From positions 1 through 27,166 of IMG/VR virus record IMGVR_UViG_3300006735_000184: a stretch of DNA of 27,166 nucleotides; one strand, written 5' to 3'. The position numbers were made by a program, and so were the translations under genes. This DNA is from a virus. Of this stretch, positions 21,060 through 27,166 are shown piece after piece; position 1 is the stretch's first letter, and each line of letters begins with the position of its first letter. The notes beneath the pieces were generated by a model. The model had not been told where the DNA came from and searched no databases. It worked only from the letters and a program-made list of their open reading frames with translations.

Positions 21060-21070
21060 AATGTTAATAT
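21042..21070 (+). promoter_or_regulatory. Putative promoter before the ejection module
   Basis: TTGATA at 21042-21047, a 17-nt spacer and TAATAT at 21065-21070 (preceded by TGT) match a sigma-70 promoter with an extended -10. A second, overlapping -10, TATTAT at 21075-21080 preceded by TGC, is also plausible. Unlike the leaderless sites, this leaves a short leader with AGGGA at 21083-21087 before the ATG at 21096. Confidence 0.45.
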
Positions 21071-21095
21071 ATGCTATTATTAGGGAAAATAGTAT

Positions 21096-22001
21096 ATGGA
21101 TCCATTTACACTTGCATTAGCCACATTTGGCGTACAGAAACTTAGAGGAAAATCAACTAGAACAGCATTAAAAGATGCTGCCCTTGTGGGTGGTACAACT
21201 TTTGGTATAGGCCAATTAGGTGGCATGTCACGTTTTGCAGGCACACCTTTTGCATCGGCTACACAAGGTTTTAGAGGGAGTGCTTTTAGTGGTATTCCAG
21301 GGATGCAAGGCAACAATTTTTTAACAAGAATAATAGGACAAAAAGGTTCTCCAAAAAAAGAGATTATTAAAAATGCAGCTGGAGAAGTCATACAAGATGC
21401 AGCACCAGCAGTCAAAGGATCTGGAATTTTAGGTGCAGATACTGGAACTAAGCTAATTGCAGCTTCAACAATACTACCTTTATTAGCAGGAGATGATGAA
21501 GAAGTTAAACCTCCTTTTACAGAAGAAGATTATAAAAAAGCTTACGAAGAACAATCAAAAAAATTAGAAGGCGGATTTAAATCTGTAGACATGAAAACTG
21601 CTACACCTTCAAGGGCAGACGTGACGGGCTCTAACATGTTTTATGCTAATGAGGGTGGATTAGCTACAATGCTTCCAAAATATAATCAGGGAGGAGTAAA
21701 TTACTTACCATCAAAAGTTGATCATGATGAAAACGATGTTAACAACTATGTAAGAGCAACTGGTTACGTAGAAGACGGAGCAGGTGTAGGTGATAAAGAT
21801 GAAGATACAATGTTAGCTCAATTAGCTGATGGTGAATTTGTTTCAAGAGCAGATGCAGTTTTAGGAGCTGGTATTTTATCTGGTGCAGATCCAAAAAATT
21901 TTAAAGGAATGAGAAAAGCAGGAGCAGATTTTTTTTATAATCAACAAAAACAATTTAAAAGAATTTACGATATAACAAATGCAAGCAAAAAAACAAATTA
22001 A
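21096..22001 (+). CDS. Internal virion / ejection-module protein
   Basis: The 301 residues start DPFTLALATFGVQKLRGKST with Gly/Ala-rich, partly amphipathic segments to about 130, typical of small internal virion proteins. The second half contains two Gly-Gly motifs (NEGGLA at 185-190, YNQGGV at 196-201), an acidic stretch VEDGAGVGDKDEDTMLAQLA and EFVSRADAVLGAGILSG, then GADFFYNQQKQFKRIY. I recall this acidic/GADP part from marine phage proteins. It opens the ejection block from its own promoter. A role inside the capsid or in DNA delivery is inferred from context. Confidence 0.68.
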   Translation: MDPFTLALATFGVQKLRGKSTRTALKDAALVGGTTFGIGQLGGMSRFAGTPFASATQGFRGSAFSGIPGMQGNNFLTRIIGQKGSPKKEIIKNAAGEVIQDAAPAVKGSGILGADTGTKLIAASTILPLLAGDDEEVKPPFTEEDYKKAYEEQSKKLEGGFKSVDMKTATPSRADVTGSNMFYANEGGLATMLPKYNQGGVNYLPSKVDHDENDVNNYVRATGYVEDGAGVGDKDEDTMLAQLADGEFVSRADAVLGAGILSGADPKNFKGMRKAGADFFYNQQKQFKRIYDITNASKKTN

Positions 22002-22437
22002 AAAAGGTGTAGAGGTTTTAGAGATCTATCCTAAAATTCTAAATGAATATTGGAGTCTTTGTGAGTTCATGCTACGAGAGGGTTTAAAATATGATGGTGA
22101 CCCTATGTCCATAGAACAATTAAAAGAATACATTCAAAATGACAAAGCTGGATTATTTATGATGTTCGGTTCAGATGATGGTGTTCACTATAAAGTTTTT
22201 GGAGTTTGTGTTTTGAGAATTATGCCTCTTCCAAATTACTCACAATGTGAAGTAATTCTTTTAAAAGGAGAGAAGAGAGAATTGTGGCAAGATGAATTGG
22301 CTGATACAATTGAAAAAGTTGCAAGAATAAATGATTGTAAAAAAATTGCAGTTCATGCAAGACCAGGATGGCAACCTTTTTTAAAAACAAAAGGTTGGGG
22401 TGTAAAAAGATATTTATATACAAAGGAGATTAAGTAA
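21979..22437 (+). CDS. GNAT-like protein (T7 gp13-like candidate)
   Basis: The 152-residue protein has an alternating alpha/beta layout resembling GNAT acetyltransferases: WSLCEFMLREGLKYDGDPMS, GLFMMFGSDDGVHYKVFGVC, VARINDCKKIAVHARPGWQP and a final FLKTKGWGVKRYLYTKEIK. In T7-like phages a similar small GNAT-like protein (gp13) helps assemble the internal virion proteins. Here it also precedes the ejection proteins, which supports the same role. A clear acetyl-CoA binding loop (R/Q-x-x-G-x-G/A) is not visible, so activity is doubtful. The start overlaps the previous gene by 23 nt. Confidence 0.65.
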   Translation: MQAKKQIKKGVEVLEIYPKILNEYWSLCEFMLREGLKYDGDPMSIEQLKEYIQNDKAGLFMMFGSDDGVHYKVFGVCVLRIMPLPNYSQCEVILLKGEKRELWQDELADTIEKVARINDCKKIAVHARPGWQPFLKTKGWGVKRYLYTKEIK

Positions 22438-23300
22438 TGAGTTTTATATTTGGTGGCGGAGGCGGAGGCGGTGGCTCCTCAACAGGAACACAAACTGCCA
22501 TAACTAGAGAAGCCCCTGGAGTAGAGGCTAGAAAGTTATCGTTATATGATGAAGCTGCAAGACTAGCGTCATCACCCGTAAATTTACCCGCAGTTCAAGT
22601 AGCACCTATAAGTGGTATTGAACAAGCTGCAGTTAGACAAGCTGGACAAACAGGAGTTGGTGCTCCTACAACCACAGCTGGTATAGGATCATTATTGGGT
22701 GCACAACAAACTGCTGCAGCAGGACCTAACATTTCACAATTTTTTAATCCATTTCAATCATACGTTACTGACGAAATAAATAGACAATCTGCTATGGCAC
22801 AAAATCAATTAGGTGCACAAGCAGTTGCTTCAGGGGCTTTTGGTGGTGGTAGACAAGGAATTGCTCAAGCTGAACTGGAAAGAGCTAGACTTGCACAAGT
22901 GGGTCAAGCGCAAGCTCAAGGATTTCAAACTGCATTAGGAGCTGCCCAACAACAACAAAATTTATTAAGTGGAACTCAACTTGCTGCAGGACAAGCTTTA
23001 GGAAGAATGGGTCAACAACAACAAGCGATGAGTCTTGCTGATATACAAGCACAGTTACAAGCTGGGGCAGTACAAAGAGGTATTGGACAAGCACAATTAG
23101 ATGCACAAAGGCAAACCGCTTTGCAAAGAGCATATGAACCATATCAAAGAATTGAATTCTTAAAAGGTATCATGACAAATTTACCTACAACACAAAGCAC
23201 ACTTACAGCAACCACGGCTCCCGGTGCGAACCCTATTGGACAGGCTCTTGGTGCTGGCTTAGGTGCATATTCTACATATAATTTAATGCAACCGAGGTAA
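22437..23300 (+). CDS. Gln/Ala-rich internal virion protein
   Basis: The 287 residues begin with a run of eight Gly (6-13). Ala/Gln-rich helical segments follow, such as NQLGAQAVASGAFGGGRQGI, AQAELERARLAQVGQAQAQG and QALGRMGQQQQAMSLADIQA. This low-complexity helical composition is typical of phage ejection proteins that form a DNA-delivery tube. AAAGGAG at 22422-22428 is a strong ribosome site and the start overlaps the previous stop (TAATG). No enzymatic motif is seen. Confidence 0.68.
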   Translation: MSFIFGGGGGGGGSSTGTQTAITREAPGVEARKLSLYDEAARLASSPVNLPAVQVAPISGIEQAAVRQAGQTGVGAPTTTAGIGSLLGAQQTAAAGPNISQFFNPFQSYVTDEINRQSAMAQNQLGAQAVASGAFGGGRQGIAQAELERARLAQVGQAQAQGFQTALGAAQQQQNLLSGTQLAAGQALGRMGQQQQAMSLADIQAQLQAGAVQRGIGQAQLDAQRQTALQRAYEPYQRIEFLKGIMTNLPTTQSTLTATTAPGANPIGQALGAGLGAYSTYNLMQPR

Positions 23301-23301
23301 T

Positions 23302-24204
23302 ATGGATAAAGTTTTAACAAGAAAAATGTTTCGAGATAGATATTTTCAAATGCATAAACCAAAACAATTTAATAAAGGTGGAATTGCTAACATTCAACAT
23401 TTTCAAGAGGGTGGTATGTCGTCTAGAGAAAAAGCTATTATTGCAGCAACCTTTGCTGCTCCTTTGTTACAATCAACACAAAGACAAGGAGAAAGCGCAT
23501 TGAGTGGTGTTCTTAGAGCAGTTGGTCAAGGTGCAGAAAAATTACCATCTACTTTAATCGCAATACAAGAAGAAAAACAAAAAAATAAAAAAAGCACAGA
23601 AAGTATTAGAGCTGCAACTGATGCTGAAAAAGCATCTCTTGGATATAATGTAAAAGATAGATTAATTGTAAAAGTAAAAGATGGAGAAGTAGTTGATATC
23701 AAAGATAAACCTACTTTTGGTGAAAGAGAAAAAGCTGGTAAAAGATATACAACCTTACGTGCAGCCGATGATATTTTAAAAGATATTCAAGAAGGTGCAG
23801 ATTCGGGTCCTATAGCAGGTCGTATTGCAAAAGCTACAGCAGCACTTGGTATGAATGCTAAAGCTGCAAACTTTAATACAAAACTAGAAACATTCAGAAA
23901 AGAGGCTATTGCTGCACTTAGGGGTGCACAAGTAGGTCCTTTAGAGGAAGCTAGTTTCAACGCTATCTTGCCATCAATAAACGATCCTGAAAATGTAATT
24001 GTTGAAAAAATTAGAGTTGCTAAAAATAAAATTCAACAATTAGATGACAGACTAGGTGCTGGCGGTGTTGTGACAGATCCTAACACTGTAGATTATTACA
24101 GTTCAGCATTTAATAAATTTGGTATCAACGCACAAGATATAACATATGATCAAAGCCTAGACTTTTATTCTTTTGACGAGTCGGGTAACTTAGTAAAGGA
24201 TTAA
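23302..24204 (+). CDS. Internal virion / ejection protein, 300 residues
   Basis: It begins MDKVLTRKMFRDRYFQMHKP and then carries two Gly-Gly motifs, FNKGGI (23-28) and FQEGGM (34-39). An Ala/Gly-rich segment (about 45-90) that could insert into a membrane follows. The middle reads SGPIAGRIAKATAALGMNAK and EAIAALRGAQVGPLEEASFN, a helical region found in many phage ejection proteins. It ends acidic. Its place between two other internal-type proteins supports an ejection role. The motifs link it to the neighbours at 21096 and 24206. Confidence 0.68.
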   Translation: MDKVLTRKMFRDRYFQMHKPKQFNKGGIANIQHFQEGGMSSREKAIIAATFAAPLLQSTQRQGESALSGVLRAVGQGAEKLPSTLIAIQEEKQKNKKSTESIRAATDAEKASLGYNVKDRLIVKVKDGEVVDIKDKPTFGEREKAGKRYTTLRAADDILKDIQEGADSGPIAGRIAKATAALGMNAKAANFNTKLETFRKEAIAALRGAQVGPLEEASFNAILPSINDPENVIVEKIRVAKNKIQQLDDRLGAGGVVTDPNTVDYYSSAFNKFGINAQDITYDQSLDFYSFDESGNLVKD

Positions 24205-24205
24205 C

Positions 24206-26605
24206 ATGGGACAAATAAATGTGAAAGGTCTTGGTGTTGTAAACATAGAGGGTGAAACTCCTACTGCTGAAGAAAGTAAAAAGATTGGAGAAGCATTATC
24301 TGAAATTAATAGTAATTTAGTAGGTGATGCTGTTGCTGATGAAGCTACACAAAAATATACAAACGATCCATCATTTGGAAGAATTCTTACAGAAGCTGGT
24401 TTATCTATCGTTGGTGCATTAGGAACTGGTGCTAAATTTTTACCAGGAATAGCTGGTAGAGTTGGTATGCTATCTCAACCTTTTATAAAAGCATTACTGA
24501 AAACTTCAGCTGGAGCTGCAGCTGGTGGTGGTGCGGGTGCTATTGTTGCACAAACATTTGATCCAAAAGAAAATGTAGTTAAAGAAGTTGTAAGAGCTGC
24601 AACTGAAGGGGCAGCAGCAGAATTAATTGGTGGACCAATAGTAATTAAGGGTGGTCAGTACGTTTCAAAAATTTTAGGTAAACCTGAAGGATATGCAAAA
24701 TTATTAGAAGGTGCAAACGAGGCTGAAAGCACATTAAGAATGAAAGCTAATGAAATTTTATATGGTAAAGCAGGAGCTAACTTTATTGCTAAAACTGCTG
24801 ATGGCGCAATTAGACCTATAAAAGAACAAGTAGAACTACAAGCAAAAAGAACTATTGATGACGCAGCTATAAAAGATTTTATGGAGAAAAATAATATTCC
24901 TGAATCAAAATTTCAATCATTAAAAGACACTGCACAAGAAATGCAAAAAGGTTTGACCCCAGGTGTTAAAACAGAAAATAGAACACTTAACATTATTGAG
25001 AATGTAGTATCAAAAGCTTTATTTGGTGGTGGTGCATTAGAAAGAAGAAGAGGATCTGCACAAGCAATAGGCTCTTTTGTTTCAAGAGATATTGTAGATA
25101 GTTTTCAAGCTATAACTGCGGGTGGAATTAAAATTACTGACAAAGAAGCTTTAGGTAATTTCTTTTTTAAAACAATTACTGATGCAGACAGAATGTTTAA
25201 AACTGCGTCTGATGCTATGTATAAAAGAGTAGATGACGCCCTAATAAGTGCTTCAGGAAAAAATACAAAAATGATGCCTGTTCTACCAATTGAAGGTAAA
25301 GGAGGTTTGCAAGAAACATTAATTAAATTAAGACAACAAGCAGCTTTAGGTATTGAAGAAGCTAATCCTTTGACTCCTACACTTAGAGTTATAAATAGAA
25401 AATTCGAAACAGCTGCAGCTGAATATGGTGGTAAATTAAGCTATGCTCAAGCTAGTGCGATTAGATCTGATCTTGCGGGTCAGTTACAAGCGTTAAGAGC
25501 TTCAGGTCAAAGTAAAGCTGCGGGTCAATTAAGTGAATTAGTTCGAGTTTTTGATGAAACTTTATCTCCAGAAAATTTAACTAAAAGTGGATTAGATCCA
25601 CAGGCAGGAAAATTTTTACAAGAGGCAAATGAATTTTATGAAGGCGGTATGGACATATTTCAACGAGGCAGTTTGAATGCAGTATTGGCAAAAGGTGTTG
25701 GGGCTAACAAAGATATTGGTGATATATTTTCTGCAGTTTTTAAAACAGGTGATAAATCAGATTTAGTAGGTAAGGTTGCTGAACAAATTAAAAGTCTACC
25801 TAAATTTACAAAATATGTAGATGAAAATGGAGTTGTTAGACAAATTACTAAAAAACAATCAGATGACTTACTTCAATCTTTTAAAGGACAGTTTTTGAAT
25901 CAAGCATTAGAAGCATCTAAAGAAATAGATCCACAATTTGGTACTATAATTAAAGGGAAAGATTTTGCAGCTCGGTTAGAAAAACAAGCATTAAGTATGA
26001 AAAAATTATTTTCGCAAGATGAGATTGGAGAGATAAATAAATTAATTAAAACTTTAGCATTTGCACAAGGAGATCTAACAAGAATGAAAGGTCTTCCTGG
26101 TGGCGTATTTATTCAGTTGAAACAAGCAGGTGCAGCTGGGCAATTACTACAATTAGGTGGAGCTGGTTTTGGTTTAGCTACAGGAAATATTTTACCTGCT
26201 GTTGCAGTTTTAGCTACTCCAGCTTTTTTAGCTAAAGGTTTACTAAGTCCTAAATTTCAAAAATTAATATTTGATTCTTACAAAGCACCAAGTGCGCCTA
26301 AATCTGCTGCAGCTATGAGACAGTTGATTGGAAGAATGTTTAGTGATGGTTATATACTTGAAGATGAAAAAGATAAAGCACTAGCACAATTAGAATTATA
26401 TGAAGAGGCAATAAAAGAAGGTGGTGAGCCAACTGCATTGGCTGAAGCAGAAAGCGTGCCATTACCTAATGTATCACAAGGTAACTTTCCTGTAATAAAT
26501 CAAGGAGGTGGTGCTACTCCAACTGGTGCAGCAAATCCACAACTAGCACAAGCCTTAAATTTATTTAATAAAGGTGGAATAGTAAGTGCCAAAAAAACAA
26601 TCTAA
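24206..26605 (+). CDS. Large internal virion / DNA ejection protein
   Basis: At 799 residues this is the largest gene here. The N-terminus reads GQINVKGLGVVNIEGETPTA, a short beta motif common in large phage ejection proteins. A Gly/Ala-rich segment follows at about 55-115, with glycine-zipper spacing (TSAGAAAGGGAGAIVAQTF). Long charged helices make up the body. A second hydrophobic stretch at about 650-678 (FGLATGNILPAVAVLATPAF) could cross a membrane. The end carries FNKGGI at 787-792. No lysozyme or transglycosylase motif is recognised. The protein likely builds part of the channel through the host envelope. The 3' end overlaps the holin-like gene by 20 nt. Confidence 0.72.
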   Translation: MGQINVKGLGVVNIEGETPTAEESKKIGEALSEINSNLVGDAVADEATQKYTNDPSFGRILTEAGLSIVGALGTGAKFLPGIAGRVGMLSQPFIKALLKTSAGAAAGGGAGAIVAQTFDPKENVVKEVVRAATEGAAAELIGGPIVIKGGQYVSKILGKPEGYAKLLEGANEAESTLRMKANEILYGKAGANFIAKTADGAIRPIKEQVELQAKRTIDDAAIKDFMEKNNIPESKFQSLKDTAQEMQKGLTPGVKTENRTLNIIENVVSKALFGGGALERRRGSAQAIGSFVSRDIVDSFQAITAGGIKITDKEALGNFFFKTITDADRMFKTASDAMYKRVDDALISASGKNTKMMPVLPIEGKGGLQETLIKLRQQAALGIEEANPLTPTLRVINRKFETAAAEYGGKLSYAQASAIRSDLAGQLQALRASGQSKAAGQLSELVRVFDETLSPENLTKSGLDPQAGKFLQEANEFYEGGMDIFQRGSLNAVLAKGVGANKDIGDIFSAVFKTGDKSDLVGKVAEQIKSLPKFTKYVDENGVVRQITKKQSDDLLQSFKGQFLNQALEASKEIDPQFGTIIKGKDFAARLEKQALSMKKLFSQDEIGEINKLIKTLAFAQGDLTRMKGLPGGVFIQLKQAGAAGQLLQLGGAGFGLATGNILPAVAVLATPAFLAKGLLSPKFQKLIFDSYKAPSAPKSAAAMRQLIGRMFSDGYILEDEKDKALAQLELYEEAIKEGGEPTALAEAESVPLPNVSQGNFPVINQGGGATPTGAANPQLAQALNLFNKGGIVSAKKTI

Positions 26606-26801
26606 TAAAGATACCCTTGCTCATCAAAGAATCGATGATCATGAGAAGTTATGTAGAATTATGCAAGAAGAAACTAACAAAAAAATAAATGACGTACATC
26701 AAGATATCCATAGGCTTGAAAAGATAATGATAGCATCTACAGGCTTTTTGATGACATCTATGTTAGGAATAATTGTTGCTCTTATATTGAAATTAAATTA
26801 A
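26586..26801 (+). CDS. Holin-like / XhlA-like membrane protein
   Basis: The 71-residue product has a charged coiled-coil N-terminal part (RIDDHEKLCRIMQEETNKKI) and one C-terminal membrane helix (about 48-69, ASTGFLMTSMLGIIVALILK). This layout matches XhlA-type proteins that act with holins and lysins, though the class is not definite. The start is a GTG at 26586 inside the end of the ejection protein; no ATG of useful length replaces it. It is far from the M15 endolysin at 5670 in this window, so lysis genes are split between two places. Confidence 0.6.
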   Translation: MPKKQSNKDTLAHQRIDDHEKLCRIMQEETNKKINDVHQDIHRLEKIMIASTGFLMTSMLGIIVALILKLN

Positions 26802-26809
26802 AAGACCTT

Positions 26810-27166
26810 GTGCGTCTTATCAGAGAAAATAACAGTTTTATAATTACTGATTTAAAAAGAGAATCTAAATACGACTATCAGAAATATACACGAGACAACG
26901 ACCTCGGCTCACGGCACTATAATGTTGGTAACAAAAAAATACCGAGTGTTACAACCATATTATCGGCTACACAATCTGAAGAAAAGAAGGCAGGACTAGA
27001 TGCTTGGAGAGAAAGGGTCGGATACCAAGAAGCTGCTAGAATTACCTCTCAGGCAGCTCTCAGAGGGACGGAGATGCACTATGTGCTAGAAAACTACATA
27101 GATGGCCGTGGATATCTAAATCTCTCTCCAGAGGGGGCTCAGGCACGCCTAATGGCACATGAAATA
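26810..27166 (+). CDS. RecB/Cas4-like phage exonuclease, N-terminal part (3' truncated)
   Basis: The frame is open to the window end. It reads DLGSRHYNVGNKKIPSVTTI, LSATQSEEKKAGLDAWRERV, GYQEAARITSQAALRGTEMH and then LENYIDG. The PSVTTIL and RGTxMH segments are typical of PD-(D/E)xK exonucleases of phage and RecB/Cas4 type, where the His lies in the metal or DNA site; the PD-x-K core lies beyond the window. It likely works in DNA recombination, replication or host DNA breakdown. I chose the GTG at 26810. The frame extends upstream without an ATG, so a rarer start such as ATT at 26786 is possible. Confidence 0.75.
   Translation, partial: MRLIRENNSFIITDLKRESKYDYQKYTRDNDLGSRHYNVGNKKIPSVTTILSATQSEEKKAGLDAWRERVGYQEAARITSQAALRGTEMHYVLENYIDGRGYLNLSPEGAQARLMAHEI

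Noticed and set aside
21080-21415. Minus-strand 111-codon frame
   Set aside because: It is antisense to the internal virion protein at 21096, covers its promoter and start, and shows no motif or start signal.

Overview
The window is part of a double-stranded DNA tailed-phage genome, very probably a short-tailed (podovirus-like) marine phage of the kind recovered from surface-ocean viromes and from SAR11-type hosts. The basis is this: all recognised genes lie on the plus strand, they are packed with TAATG or ATGA overlaps, the DNA is AT-rich, and the structural genes read as P22-like head-tail and tail-hub proteins (gp4-like, gp10-like), a fibre, a GNAT-like small protein and three large internal/ejection-type proteins. 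The host assignment is an inference from style and base composition. No integrase, RNA polymerase, tRNA, CRISPR array or transposase was seen.

Layout. 1-564: end of the head module and a small basic protein. 605-2619: inserted cassette with a carbamoyltransferase split into two ORFs and a 2OG-Fe(II) oxygenase-like protein. 2628-4425: conserved protein, two tiny genes, a membrane-anchored coiled-coil protein and two small exported-looking proteins. 4425-5686: sulfotransferase and second oxygenase. 5670-6146: M15-type endolysin. 6177-6713: third oxygenase. 6700-8453: small Lys/Arg-rich proteins and an EF-hand-like protein. 8460-13481: head-tail adaptor, structural proteins, a repeat protein, the tail fibre and its follower. 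13514-16238: second large cassette with a DUF6065-like protein and three more oxygenases. 16292-19268: gp10-like tail hub and small virion proteins. 19268-21059: two glycosyltransferases. 21096-26605: GNAT-like protein and ejection proteins. 26586-27166: holin-like protein and the start of a RecB/Cas4-like exonuclease.

The striking feature is a dispersed modification toolkit threaded through the virion genes: six 2OG-Fe(II) oxygenase-fold proteins, a carbamoyltransferase, a sulfotransferase and two glycosyltransferases. These could hydroxylate, carbamoylate, sulfate and glycosylate virion proteins (the Pro/Gly-rich fibre is an obvious candidate) or host-surface glycans. Several blocks begin at a sigma-70-like -10 box only 5-7 nt before the ATG, which predicts leaderless transcripts. 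An 18-nt version of this element occurs twice with 16 identical bases.
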